Source: Brevibacterium sp. CCUG 69071 (lineage in GTDB: Bacteria; Actinomycetota; Actinomycetes; Actinomycetales; Brevibacteriaceae). Taken from it: a DNA stretch of 64,000 nt. Both the position numbers and the translations under genes were made by a program. Within the stretch, counting starts at the first letter, position 1. The number at the start of each line of letters is the position of its first letter. The notes under the pieces were generated by a model. That model made no database searches, was not told the origin of the DNA, and saw only the letters and a list, made by a program, of their open reading frames with translations. This document shows positions 1 to 7,956 of the stretch, piece after piece. The stretch lies in assembly GCF_021023135.1 (NCBI RefSeq), contig NZ_PGFV01000002.1, forward strand, positions 682,001 to 746,000, given 5' to 3'.

Positions 1-1
1 C

Positions 2-94
2 CCGATCGAGTCGACCGGCCGCGAACTGCGCAAGATGTTCGCCTGGCTCAAGGACTCCGAGGACGACTACACCGAGGGCACTGCCGCTCGCTGA
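2..94 (+). CDS. ilvC: Ketol-acid reductoisomerase, C-terminal end (partial)
   Basis: Only the last 30 codons lie in the window. They read PIESTGRELRKMFAWLKDS and end in EGTAAR before a TGA stop. This is the typical C-terminal tail of actinobacterial class I ketol-acid reductoisomerase, which performs the second common step of valine, leucine and isoleucine synthesis. The position fits, because leuB and ilvE of the same pathway follow within 7 kb. The call rests on the short tail and on context; the catalytic domains lie outside the window. Confidence 0.8.
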   Translation, partial: PIESTGRELRKMFAWLKDSEDDYTEGTAAR

Positions 95-135
95 TCAGTC
101 GGGAGTTTGCGTACGCGGAGCACCGATCGCACCGA

Positions 136-165
136 GACCCCGGGAGTCACACGATTCCCGGGGTC
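136..165 (+). terminator. Stem-loop after ilvC
   Basis: A perfect 10-bp inverted repeat (136-145 with 156-165, arms gaccccggga and tcccggggtc) encloses a 10-nt loop, 41 bp after the ilvC stop. No strong T-run follows (ccgctttgcc), so it is a GC-rich actinobacterial-style terminator candidate. Confidence 0.6.
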
Positions 166-262
166 CCGCTTTGCCCTGTCACGGCCATGGCCGACCGGCC
201 GGTCGGTGCCGCTCAGGCGCCGAACTCTGTGATGTGAACTATTCGCAGGGGTTGAAGTGGAT

Positions 263-268
263 TACTGT
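263..268 (+). promoter_or_regulatory. -10 box TACTGT of a leaderless gene
   Basis: TACTGT lies 6 nt before the GTG start at 275, placing the expected transcript start on the start codon itself. No Shine-Dalgarno sequence is needed. The same geometry recurs at many starts in this window. Confidence 0.55.
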
Positions 269-274
269 TGAGGG

Positions 275-1567
275 GTGACGAATTACAGATTCGAGAACTT
301 CCAGCCAGCTTTCGACAAGACCACCGGGCAACCCGATGAGCGCACGAAGGGCTATTTCGCCTCGACGAGCGTGGGCTTCCACGATGTTCGGTCGACCGAT
401 CCCGCGCTGAAGAATCGTGTCGAACGCGCCATCGCCGACGGTCGCAACCTCACCGCGGTCTACGCCGATCAGGAATACGAGCACGCCCTCGACTCCTCGA
501 TTCCGGTCGCGACCTTCGCGTGGTTCGAGAAGCTCGTCAACGTCGGCGGCGGCCGGCTCGTCCCCGGTCACCTCATCACCTGGGTGACCGTCCGCCCCAC
601 CCATCGCCGGCGCGGCCTGCTGCGCTCGCTGATGACGACCGACCTCGCCGAGGCGAAGGCCGAGGGCTACCCGTTCGCCGCGCTGACCGCGACCGAGGGC
701 GGAATCTACTCCCGGTTCGGCTTCGGGGTCGCCACCTGGGCGCACTCGATCGAGGTCGACACCTCCCCGGGCTTCAAGATGGTCCACGAACCCGACCGGC
801 GCGTCGAGATGTGCCTGCCGAGCGAGCTGCGTGAACTCGCGCCGAAGATCTACGGCGAGTTCATGCGCACCTCACCCGGGGCGATGGAGCGCCAGCAGAC
901 CTACGTCGAACGCGCCACCGGTGCGCTCAACACCGACACCGGTGAAGAGGACCGCGGCGTGCGCGCCGCCCTGCACTTCGACGAGTCCGGTGAGCCCGAC
1001 GGCTACGTGTCCTACAAGTTCGCAGGCTGGTCGAAGAACCCGCCGACGATCGACCTCATCGACTTCGTCGCCGTCACCGACGCCGCATACTCCTCACTGT
1101 GGTCGTTCCTCGCCGCCATCGACCTCTCGACGAAGGTGACCTTCGGCGAATCGGCCGAAGACTCGCCGCTGCCCTGGCTGCTCACCGACTCCCGCCGGGT
1201 CAAGACCGTGTCCACCGAGGACAACATCTGGATCCGCATCCTCGACGTCAAGGCCGCCCTCGAGGCCCGGCCCTGGTACGTGCCGGGAATGCTGACGCTT
1301 GAGATCGACGACTCGCTCGACCTCGCCGGCGGCCGCTACACGATCACCTCCGACGGTGAGAACGCCGTGGTCGAGAAGGCCCCGGACTCGGCTCAGGCCG
1401 ACCTGTCACTGGGCATCGCCGAGCTCGCTTCCCTCTACCTCGGGGGAGCCGACCCGGTGATCCTCGTCCGGGCCGGTCGCATCGACGAGAACGTCCCCGG
1501 TGCGGCCGTGCGGGCCAGTGCCCTGTTCAGCCTCGGGCGGATGCCCTACTCGCCCAACGGGTTCTGA
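275..1567 (+). CDS. Eis-type GNAT N-acetyltransferase
   Basis: 430 residues. The length and layout match the Eis (enhanced intracellular survival) family: a GNAT fold followed by a second GNAT-like region and a C-terminal sterol-carrier-like domain. The acetyl-CoA binding region is visible near residues 100-125 as WVTVRPTHRRRGLLRSLM, followed by ALTATEGGIYSRFGFGVATW, typical of Eis proteins. Family members acetylate amines on aminoglycosides, peptides or other small molecules; the substrate here is unknown. The start is GTG at 275, chosen because a TACTGT box ends 6 nt upstream. It stands alone between ilvC and serA, 132 bp before serA. Family assignment is secure, substrate is not. Confidence 0.85.
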   Translation: MTNYRFENFQPAFDKTTGQPDERTKGYFASTSVGFHDVRSTDPALKNRVERAIADGRNLTAVYADQEYEHALDSSIPVATFAWFEKLVNVGGGRLVPGHLITWVTVRPTHRRRGLLRSLMTTDLAEAKAEGYPFAALTATEGGIYSRFGFGVATWAHSIEVDTSPGFKMVHEPDRRVEMCLPSELRELAPKIYGEFMRTSPGAMERQQTYVERATGALNTDTGEEDRGVRAALHFDESGEPDGYVSYKFAGWSKNPPTIDLIDFVAVTDAAYSSLWSFLAAIDLSTKVTFGESAEDSPLPWLLTDSRRVKTVSTEDNIWIRILDVKAALEARPWYVPGMLTLEIDDSLDLAGGRYTITSDGENAVVEKAPDSAQADLSLGIAELASLYLGGADPVILVRAGRIDENVPGAAVRASALFSLGRMPYSPNGF

Positions 1568-1636
1568 GGCGGGGTTCGCATCTGAGTCCCGGTCGGGCCC
1601 GTCTGCTGTCGCGGCGGGTTCCCAGATTCTGAGACT

Positions 1637-1667
1637 TTGTGAAAGCATTCACAAGGTCTCATAAGAT
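1637..1667 (+). promoter_or_regulatory. CRP/GlxR-type operator and promoter of serA
   Basis: Positions 1637-1654 form a perfect palindrome TTGTGAA-AGCA-TTCACAA, which contains TGTGA-N6-TCACA, the consensus of CRP-family regulators (GlxR in corynebacteria, Crp in mycobacteria). A candidate -10 box, TAAGAT, follows at 1662-1667, so the palindrome covers the -35 region. The serA GTG start is 32 nt beyond the -10 box, with Shine-Dalgarno AGGAGGA. Site and geometry are seen; control by a cAMP-responsive regulator is inferred. Confidence 0.6.
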
Positions 1668-1699
1668 GGACGCGTCCCGGACGCAACAGGAGGAATTCA

Positions 1700-3292
1700 G
1701 TGCCCAAGCCCATCGTGCTCATCGCCGAAGAACTGTCACCGGCCACGATCGATGCCCTCGGAGGAGACTTCGAGATCCGCCACACCGAAGGTGCTGACCG
1801 CTCCCAGCTGCTCGAGGCCATCGTCGACGCCGATGCGATCCTCGTCCGCTCGGCCACTCAGGTCGACGCCGAGGCGATCGGGGCGGCCAAGAGCCTCAAG
1901 GTCATCGCCCGCGCCGGAGTCGGACTCGACAATGTCGACGTCCCGGCAGCCACCTCGGCGGGTGTGATGGTCGTCAACGCACCGACCTCGAACATCGTCT
2001 CCGCGGCCGAGCTGACGATGGCCCACATCCTCGGCTCCGCACGCTACTTCGGTGCCGGCAACACCTCGCTCAAGGCGGGGGAGTGGAACCGTAAGAAGTA
2101 CACCGGCGTCGAACTCTACGAGAAGACTCTGGGCATCGTCGGACTCGGCCGGATCGGCGGCCTCGTCGCCGAACGCGCGAAGGCCTTCGGCATGCGCCTG
2201 GTCGGCTACGACCCCTACATCACCCAGTCGCGCGCCGCGCAGATGGGCGTCGAGGTCATGGACCTGCCGGGACTGCTCGCGGTGTCCGACTTCGTCACCG
2301 TCCACATGCCCAAGACCCCGGAGACCATCGGCATGATCGGTGCCGAGGAGTTCAAGACCGCCAAGCCGGGCGCCCGGTTCATCAACGTCGCCCGCGGCGG
2401 CATCATCGATGAGGCAGCCCTCGCCGAGGCGGTCGCGAACGGCGAGGTCGGCGGCGCCGGCATCGACGTGTGGAGCACCGAACCCCCGGAGCACTCGGCA
2501 CTCATGGAACTCGACGCCGTCAACGTCACGCCCCACCTCGGCGCCTCCACCGAAGAGGCCCAGGAGAAGGCCGGCGTGGCCGTCGCGAAGTCCGTGCGCA
2601 AGGCCCTGGCCGGGGAACTCGTCCCCGATGCGGTCAACGTCGCCGGCGGGGCCATCCACGAGGATGTGCGCCCGGGCATCCCCCTGGCAGAGCGCCTGGG
2701 ACGGGTCGTCAACTCCCTCGCCGACTCCTCGGTCACCCACTTCAAGGTCGAGGTCAACGGCGAGATCGCCGACAAGGACGTCTCCGTCCTCAAGCTCTCG
2801 GCACTCAAAGGCCTGTTCAAGGACGTCGTGTCCGACCAGGTCTCCTACGTCAATGCCCCGCTGCTGGCTGAGGAGCGGGGGATCGGCGTCGAACTCAGCA
2901 CCGATCCGTACTGCGAGTCCTTCCGCAACATCACCCGTCTGACCGCGACCACGAGCTCCGGGCAGCGGATCTCGGTGTCCGGCACCGTGACCGGGCCGAA
3001 GCTCGTGCAGAAGCTCACCGAGGTCAACGGCTACGATCTCGAGATCGAGCTCACCGACAACCTGCTCATCTTCCTCTACGAGGATCGTCCGGGCATCATC
3101 GGACAGCTGGGGCTCGCGCTCGGCGCCAATGAGATCAACATCGCGGGCATGCAGGTCTCGCCGTCCTCCGAGGGCAGCCAGGCGCTGTCGGTGCTCGCGG
3201 TCGACTCGGCGGTCTCCGAGGAGGTCGTCAAGGCCGTCGCCGGTGCGGTCAACGCCTCCGCGTTCAGCGCGGTGTCACTGACCGAGGACTGA
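1700..3292 (+). CDS. serA: D-3-phosphoglycerate dehydrogenase
   Basis: 530 residues, the long actinobacterial form (as in Mycobacterium tuberculosis). It oxidises 3-phosphoglycerate to 3-phosphohydroxypyruvate, the first step of serine synthesis. Domains in order: substrate-binding and NAD-binding halves (about 1-305) with the dinucleotide motif GLGRIG at 148-153 and the catalytic Arg232, Glu261 and His279 (contexts [21 protein letters not shown]); an intervening allosteric domain (about 320-455); and a C-terminal ACT domain (about 458-530, [16 protein letters not shown]) expected to bind serine for feedback inhibition. The GTG start follows a strong AGGAGGA at 1688-1694. A CRP/GlxR-like palindrome lies upstream and a strong bidirectional terminator downstream. 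Confidence 0.96.
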   Translation: MPKPIVLIAEELSPATIDALGGDFEIRHTEGADRSQLLEAIVDADAILVRSATQVDAEAIGAAKSLKVIARAGVGLDNVDVPAATSAGVMVVNAPTSNIVSAAELTMAHILGSARYFGAGNTSLKAGEWNRKKYTGVELYEKTLGIVGLGRIGGLVAERAKAFGMRLVGYDPYITQSRAAQMGVEVMDLPGLLAVSDFVTVHMPKTPETIGMIGAEEFKTAKPGARFINVARGGIIDEAALAEAVANGEVGGAGIDVWSTEPPEHSALMELDAVNVTPHLGASTEEAQEKAGVAVAKSVRKALAGELVPDAVNVAGGAIHEDVRPGIPLAERLGRVVNSLADSSVTHFKVEVNGEIADKDVSVLKLSALKGLFKDVVSDQVSYVNAPLLAEERGIGVELSTDPYCESFRNITRLTATTSSGQRISVSGTVTGPKLVQKLTEVNGYDLEIELTDNLLIFLYEDRPGIIGQLGLALGANEINIAGMQVSPSSEGSQALSVLAVDSAVSEEVVKAVAGAVNASAFSAVSLTED

Positions 3293-3380
3293 CCTCGGAT
3301 ATACCCGGTCGGGTCGGCCTCGGTTCGCGACCCGATCGGCGGCTTGATCGTCACGGTCAGATCTTCAAGCTTCGATCGTC

Positions 3381-3433
3381 AAGGCCCGGTCATCTCTGCA
3401 GAGTCATCTCTGCTGCGGAGATGGCCGGGCCTT
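3381..3433. terminator. Bidirectional terminator between serA and the PAP2 gene
   Basis: Arms 3381-3396 (AAGGCCCGGTCATCTC) and 3418-3433 (GAGATGGCCGGGCCTT) pair over 16 bp with a single G-U. Each strand ends the stem in A or T residues, so it can serve both converging genes. The right arm lies inside the last codons of the PAP2 gene. Confidence 0.8.
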
Positions 3434-4210
3434 CGCGTTCTGGGACTTCGCCGTCATCCACGTCCAGAGCTCATCGGCGAGCACGGCCGCCGAGATCCCG
3501 ATGAGGGCGCCCGCGATCGTGTCCGAGAGCCAATGGACCTGCAGTGCGGTGCGCGACCACATCATGACAAGCACCCAGGCCAGCGCCAGAAGCATCGACC
3601 AGTGGAAGCGCAGGCGCGGCAGCGCGCCGTCACCGGGCTCATCGTGCGAGGTGAGTGTGAGCATGCGCGAGCGTGCGACGATGATCGCAAGGCTCACCGC
3701 CAGTGCCGCGGCGCCCATCGAATGCCCCGAGGGGTAGGACCAGCCGAGGGAGTCGTAGAGCTGATCGGTGGGTCTGATCCGGGTGACGAGCGCCTTGAGC
3801 AGCTCAGAGAGCCCGATGCCGATGAGCATCGCCGAGGCGAGGAATCCCGCGGTTCTGAAACGTCGGCATAGGACGAAGACGGCGGTCAGCAGACCGGTGC
3901 AGATCACGGCCCCGGTGCCCCCGCCGACCACGGCGAGGATCACCGCCAGATGGTAGGGGACGGTGCCGGGAGTGAGGCCGACGAGATCCAGCCACGTCCG
4001 GTCGACCGGTGTCGGGCCGACGACCTCGAGGTGCAGCCAGAGCCCGAAAGCGGCGACGAGCAGGATCGCGGGCAGTGTGGACAGGAGCAGCCACGTGGGC
4101 TGTCGGATCGTCTGCTGTGGCCGGTGTGCTGGTCCGACCGGCTCAGGCGGTTCGACCTGTTCGCCTGGTTCGTCCGGTTCGTTCGAGTCGGACGAACCTT
4201 CCGGACTCAA
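3404..4210 (-). CDS. PAP2-family membrane phosphatase
   Basis: 268 residues. The complete three-part PAP2 (phosphatidic acid phosphatase 2/haloperoxidase) signature is present: KALVTRIRPTD, then YPSGHSMG, then SRTALQVHWLSD, holding the catalytic histidines. Several hydrophobic segments (first about residues 40-62) make it an integral membrane enzyme that dephosphorylates lipid phosphates such as phosphatidate or undecaprenyl pyrophosphate; the substrate cannot be told. An acidic, proline-rich N-terminal tail of about 35 residues precedes the first membrane segment. The likely start is TTG at 4210, overlapping the stop of the upstream CitE-like gene (TTGA), which suggests translational coupling. 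An internal start is possible. Confidence 0.85.
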   Translation of the reverse strand: MSPEGSSDSNEPDEPGEQVEPPEPVGPAHRPQQTIRQPTWLLLSTLPAILLVAAFGLWLHLEVVGPTPVDRTWLDLVGLTPGTVPYHLAVILAVVGGGTGAVICTGLLTAVFVLCRRFRTAGFLASAMLIGIGLSELLKALVTRIRPTDQLYDSLGWSYPSGHSMGAAALAVSLAIIVARSRMLTLTSHDEPGDGALPRLRFHWSMLLALAWVLVMMWSRTALQVHWLSDTIAGALIGISAAVLADELWTWMTAKSQNAKARPSPQQR

Positions 4211-5058
4211 GCGTTCCAGAGGCCGTAGGTGTCGGCCAGGGAAGCGATCTTCTTCGCACGGGCCAGACGCGGCAGGTACGAGCCGTCGGTGATCTCCGAG
4301 CCGCCCTCGGCGGCCGCGAGCATCTGGCGGGCCCAGTGGCGTTCGTCCTCGCTCGGGCTCATCGAATCGTTGAGGGTGTTGACCTGGTCGACGGTGAGGA
4401 CGAGCTTGCCGGTCATGCCCATCATGTGGGTCACCTCGGCGTCCTTGCGGACCTGCTCGTCATCGGCGTCGGCGGCCGAAGGACCGTCGATGGCACCGGG
4501 CAGCCCGCCCATGCGGGAGGCGATGGTCAGCCGCGAACGGGCGTAGGCCAGGGCCATGGGGTCACCGGAGAAACCGGTGTCCTTGCGGAAGTCATTCGTG
4601 CCGAAGGCGATGCGGAAGGTGCCGGGGGCCTCGGCGATCTTGGTCGCGTTCTCGACTCCGTGCGCGGATTCGAGGAGGGCGATGACGGGCAGGCCTGCCT
4701 TGGCGCGCATGGCGGTGTATGAGACCTGCTCCGGACGCTCGGTCTCGGGCAGCATGACTCCGCGCAGGCCGGGCAGCATGGCGACCGCAGCGAGATCGTC
4801 GTCCCAGAACTCCGAACCCATCTTGTTGATGCGCACCCACGCGGACATGCCGTTCTCGAGGGCACGGACGACGTTGTCGCGGGCTTCGAGCTTCTTGTCA
4901 TCGGCCACGGAGGCTTCGAGATCGAAGATGACGGAATCCGCTTCGGAGGTCTGTGCAGGGGTGAACAGCTCCTCCTTCGCCGCATTGACGAGCAGCCAGG
5001 AGCGAGAGAGTTTGGCGGGAAGGGCTGCGGCTCGGGCGTTGCGGATGGTGTCTGTCAA
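4207..5058 (-). CDS. CitE-like HpcH/HpaI aldolase/citrate lyase family protein
   Basis: 283 residues of the CitE/HpcH-HpaI TIM-barrel family. Visible features are SVIFDLEASVADDKK (metal-binding acidic region), VRINKMGSEFWDDDL (the conserved R-x-N), VMLPETE, ALLESAHGVENA (metal-binding Glu) and IAFGTNDF. Members cleave citryl-CoA, malyl-CoA, citramalyl-CoA or related CoA esters. A stand-alone copy without the other citrate-lyase subunits is more likely a CoA-ester lyase or thioesterase than a citrate lyase component. The start appears to be TTG at 5058. It is first in a two-gene unit with the PAP2 phosphatase; no functional link is evident. Confidence 0.8.
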   Translation of the reverse strand: MTDTIRNARAAALPAKLSRSWLLVNAAKEELFTPAQTSEADSVIFDLEASVADDKKLEARDNVVRALENGMSAWVRINKMGSEFWDDDLAAVAMLPGLRGVMLPETERPEQVSYTAMRAKAGLPVIALLESAHGVENATKIAEAPGTFRIAFGTNDFRKDTGFSGDPMALAYARSRLTIASRMGGLPGAIDGPSAADADDEQVRKDAEVTHMMGMTGKLVLTVDQVNTLNDSMSPSEDERHWARQMLAAAEGGSEITDGSYLPRLARAKKIASLADTYGLWNA

Positions 5059-5336
5059 TGATCGACTTTCTCTCGGGAGACTGAAATTGCCGCCCCTGCG
5101 GGGTTTGTCGGGGTGCTATCTCCATCTTCGACTCTTCTGCGACGATTGTGTAGTCCGGAGCCGGGTTTGCGGCGTGAAATTGTTCATGTTCTCACTGTGC
5201 GTGGACCGTGCACCCACCGCGCCGCACCGTTCCCCGCGCAGATCCCCTTGCTGGCGGCCGTTCGGCCGCGGCTGGGCACAGCCCGACGGTGGTGTCCGAA
5301 TAGTAGGACGTGCTAGTTGTATCGTGAGATGAGTTC
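5059..5336. other. Divergent intergenic region, CitE-like gene and leuB
   Basis: About 280 bp with no convincing gene. It must carry the promoter of the leftward CitE-like gene. A short hairpin (5254-5260 with 5263-5269, GCGGCCG/CGGCCGC, 2-nt loop) is present. Nothing else recognisable was seen. Confidence 0.5.
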
Positions 5337-5342
5337 TAGTCT
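5337..5342 (+). promoter_or_regulatory. -10 box TAGTCT of leuB, leaderless
   Basis: TAGTCT ends 6 nt before the ATG at 5349, putting the predicted transcript start on the A of the ATG. This favours ATG 5349 over the in-frame GTG at 5343. Confidence 0.6.
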
Positions 5343-5348
5343 GTGACC

Positions 5349-6386
5349 ATGAAGTTCTCAATCGCAGTCATGCCCGGTGATGGAATCGGCAACGAAGTCG
5401 TCCCCGAAGGTCTCAAGGCCCTCCAGCGTGCCATCGAGGTCTCCGGCGACCCCGTGGAGCTCGAACTCACCGACTACACCGTCGGCGCCAAGCGCTGGCA
5501 TGAGACCGGTGAGACGCTCACCGACGAGGAGCTCGAATCCCTGCGGGGCCACGACGCCATCTTCTTCGGCGCCTGCGGTGACCCGAGCGTACCGTCGGGA
5601 GTGCTCGAGCGCGGGGTCATCCTGAAGATGCGCTTCGGCCTCGGCCACGCGGTCAACCTGCGTCCCTCGAAGCTCTTCTCCGGTGTGACCAGCCCCCTGG
5701 CGAACCCCGGCGCGATCGACTTCGTCGTCGTCCGCGAGGGCACCGAGGGCTCGTACACCGGAATGGGCGGGTCGGTGCGGACCGACACCCCCAACGAGGT
5801 GGCCACCGAGGTGTCCGTGAACACCTGGTACGGCGTCGAGCGGGTCGTGCGCGACGCCTTCGAGCGCGCGCAGTCGCGGAACAAGAAGCTGACCTATGTG
5901 CACAAGCACAATGTCATGGTCCACGCCGGACACTTGTGGCGCCGCGTCGTCGAGAAGGTCGGCGCGGAGTACCCCGAGGTCGCCGTCAACTACGAGCACA
6001 CCGACGCCTGCACGATCTACATGGTCACCGACCCCACCCGCTACGACGTCATCGTCACCGACAACCTGTTCGGCGACATCCTCACCGACCTCGCGGCAGC
6101 GGTCACCGGCGGCATCGGCCTGGCCGCCTCCGGCAACCTCAATGTCGAAGGCACCGCGCCGAGCCTGTTCGAGCCCATCCACGGCTCAGCTCCCGACATC
6201 GCCGGCAAGCAGATCGCCGATCCCACAGCCTCGATACTCTCGGCCTCGCTCATGGCCTCTCACCTCGGCCTCGACGTGGTCTCGAAGTCGATCGAGGCCG
6301 CAGTGGAAGCCGACCTCGCGGACCGCGACGGCACCAAGCGATCCACCGCCGAGGTGGGCGACGCGATCGCCGCCCGCTTGGGCTGA
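5349..6386 (+). CDS. leuB: 3-isopropylmalate dehydrogenase
   Basis: 345 residues. It oxidatively decarboxylates 3-isopropylmalate in leucine synthesis. The sequence follows the actinobacterial LeuB pattern closely: N-terminal [23 protein letters not shown], substrate-site [34 protein letters not shown], metal-binding [15 protein letters not shown], and [13 protein letters not shown] near the NAD site. An in-frame GTG lies two codons upstream, but the -10 box spacing supports the ATG. leuC and leuD, which supply its substrate, are 33 kb away in this window, so the leucine genes are split. A block of 15-bp repeats and a stem-loop separate it from ilvE. Confidence 0.95.
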   Translation: MKFSIAVMPGDGIGNEVVPEGLKALQRAIEVSGDPVELELTDYTVGAKRWHETGETLTDEELESLRGHDAIFFGACGDPSVPSGVLERGVILKMRFGLGHAVNLRPSKLFSGVTSPLANPGAIDFVVVREGTEGSYTGMGGSVRTDTPNEVATEVSVNTWYGVERVVRDAFERAQSRNKKLTYVHKHNVMVHAGHLWRRVVEKVGAEYPEVAVNYEHTDACTIYMVTDPTRYDVIVTDNLFGDILTDLAAAVTGGIGLAASGNLNVEGTAPSLFEPIHGSAPDIAGKQIADPTASILSASLMASHLGLDVVSKSIEAAVEADLADRDGTKRSTAEVGDAIAARLG

Positions 6387-6390
6387 GGTC

Positions 6391-6480
6391 ACTTCAGCTG
6401 AGCCCACTCGGGCCGAGCCTGGTTGGGCAGGGCCCAACTGGGCAGGGCTCAATTGGACCGAGCTCACGTGAGCCGAGCCC
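6391..6480 (+). repeat. Six imperfect 15-bp tandem repeats between leuB and ilvE
   Basis: Directly after the leuB stop the sequence falls into six 15-bp units in perfect register (6391, 6406, 6421, 6436, 6451 and 6466), for example AACTGGGCAGGGCTC and AATTGGACCGAGCTC, and a seventh partial unit starts at 6481. The shared core is roughly ACTTGGGCCGAGCCC. No gene fits here. Confidence 0.7.
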
Positions 6481-6576
6481 GGTTGAGAACCGGGGCCGAG
6501 CCTCTCTGTCGGTGACGACGGAACGTGGGGCCGCCTCGGCGAACGAACACACCCGACCGAACGGTCAGGAGCCATA

Positions 6577-6601
6577 ACCCCGGTGCGACGTGCACCGGGG
6601 T
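6577..6601 (+). terminator. Stem-loop between leuB and ilvE
   Basis: Arms ACCCCGGTGC (6577-6586) and GCACCGGGGT (6592-6601) are a perfect 10-bp stem with a 5-nt loop. No T-run follows. A candidate ilvE -10 box (TACCCT, 6609-6614) begins 7 nt later, so the stem may end leuB transcription or act on ilvE transcription. Confidence 0.5.
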
Positions 6602-6651
6602 GATGGACTACCCTGGCAGTGTCACTCATCACACATGAGAAAAGAGTTCCG

Positions 6652-7743
6652 ATGACTGAATTTGTCGTTCTTAAGAATCTCCAGCCGCAACCCGAGCTGG
6701 TGCGCGAGAACATCAAGAAGGACCCCGGATTCGGGAAGTACTTCACCGATCACATGGCTCACATCCGTTACACGATCGACGATGGTTGGCAGGCTCACGA
6801 GGTCAAGCCATACGGTCCGCTCGTGCTCGACCCCGCGGCCGCGGTCTTCCACTACGCGCAGGAGATCTTCGAGGGCCTCAAGGCCTACCGTCACGCCGAC
6901 GGCTCGGTATGGACCTTCCGTCCCGAACGCAACGCCGCGCGCATCAACCGTTCGGCCGAACGCCTCGCGCTGCCGCAGCTGAGCGAAGAGGACTTCATCA
7001 ACTCGCTCAAGGCGCTGGTCTCGCTCGACCAGGCCTGGGTGCCGACGCCGGAGTCGGAAGCCGATGAGTCGAGCCTGTACCTGCGTCCGTTCATGATCGC
7101 CACGGAGCGATTCCTTGGCGTGAGGGCCAGCCACGAAGTCGATTACTACGTCATCGCCTCGCCTGCGGGACCGTACTTCGCCGGTGGCATCAAGCCGCTG
7201 TCGATCTGGCTCTCGACCACGCTCAAGCGGGCCGGTGCCGGCGGTACCGGCTTCGCCAAGTGCGGCGGCAACTACGCCTCCTCGCTGGTGCCGACCAACG
7301 AGGCCGCGGCCAAGGGCTGCCAGCAGGTGCTCTTCACCGATGCCGAGGAAAACAAGTACATCGACGAGCTCGGCGGCATGAACCTCATGCTCGTGACGAA
7401 GGATGGGAAGCTGCTCACCCCGGGCCTGAGCGACACGATCCTCGACGGGGTGACCCGTCGTTCGCTGCTCGATCTGGCACCGCAGCTCGGTCTCGAACCG
7501 GTGGAGCGGAAGATCGAGGTCGAGGAGTGGCGTGAAGGAGCGGCCAGCGGCGAGATCGTCGAGGCCTTCGCCTGCGGCACCGCCGCCGTGATCACCCCGA
7601 TCAGCAAGCTCGTCAGCGAGGACTTCACCATCGACCATGGTGAGACCGCCGGCGAGAAGACCATGGAGCTGCGCAAGACGCTGCTCGACATCCAGTACGG
7701 TCGCGCCGAGGACACGAACAACTGGCTGGTGCGCCTGGCCTGA
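6652..7743 (+). CDS. ilvE: Branched-chain amino acid aminotransferase
   Basis: 363 residues from ATG 6652. A fold-type IV PLP enzyme that interconverts branched-chain amino acids and their keto acids with 2-oxoglutarate/glutamate. The PLP lysine is Lys203 in TGFAKCGGNYASS. Other family landmarks are AQEIFEGLKAYRH, LYLRPFMIA, DELGGMNLM and EAFACGTAAVITPIS. The length equals the eukaryote-like form used by actinobacteria. An in-frame GTG at 6619 is possible, but the ATG gives the expected MTEFVV N-terminus and a leader of about 30 nt from the predicted start near 6621. With ilvC and leuB nearby this is a branched-chain synthesis region, each gene having its own promoter. Confidence 0.95.
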   Translation: MTEFVVLKNLQPQPELVRENIKKDPGFGKYFTDHMAHIRYTIDDGWQAHEVKPYGPLVLDPAAAVFHYAQEIFEGLKAYRHADGSVWTFRPERNAARINRSAERLALPQLSEEDFINSLKALVSLDQAWVPTPESEADESSLYLRPFMIATERFLGVRASHEVDYYVIASPAGPYFAGGIKPLSIWLSTTLKRAGAGGTGFAKCGGNYASSLVPTNEAAAKGCQQVLFTDAEENKYIDELGGMNLMLVTKDGKLLTPGLSDTILDGVTRRSLLDLAPQLGLEPVERKIEVEEWREGAASGEIVEAFACGTAAVITPISKLVSEDFTIDHGETAGEKTMELRKTLLDIQYGRAEDTNNWLVRLA

Positions 7744-7822
7744 GGCTCGGACCTCGCGCTCTGAGCCGAGTTCGGAGCAGAGTTCTGGCGGGCACCGCTG
7801 ACTGGGCAGACGCCGCTGACGG

Positions 7823-7856
7823 GGCGGGCATTGCGACATTGATCGCGGTGCCCGCC
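7823..7856 (+). terminator. Terminator after ilvE
   Basis: GGCGGGCATTGCG (7823-7835) pairs with CGCGGTGCCCGCC (7844-7856) over 13 bp including two G-U pairs, loop 8 nt. An upstream copy, GGCGGGCACCGC at 7787-7798, is perfectly complementary to 7845-7856 and could form a competing stem. Confidence 0.7.
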
Positions 7857-7944
7857 TTCGTCACATTCTGGCCACTGCACCCGCTCCGTGATCTCGGGCG
7901 GTCTCGACCGGCCTCCCATTTACTCAATTCTGCGTTAAATGGGG

Positions 7945-7950
7945 TACTGT
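7945..7950 (+). promoter_or_regulatory. -10 box TACTGT of the MFS gene, leaderless
   Basis: TACTGT ends 6 nt before GTG 7957. It lies inside the longer reading frame that begins at ATG 7939, so it argues for the GTG as the true start. Confidence 0.5.
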
Positions 7951-7956
7951 GTGGTC

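Noticed and set aside
1736..2740. A 334-codon open frame opposite serA.
   Set aside because: Gly/Asp/Arg-rich shadow of a strongly supported gene.
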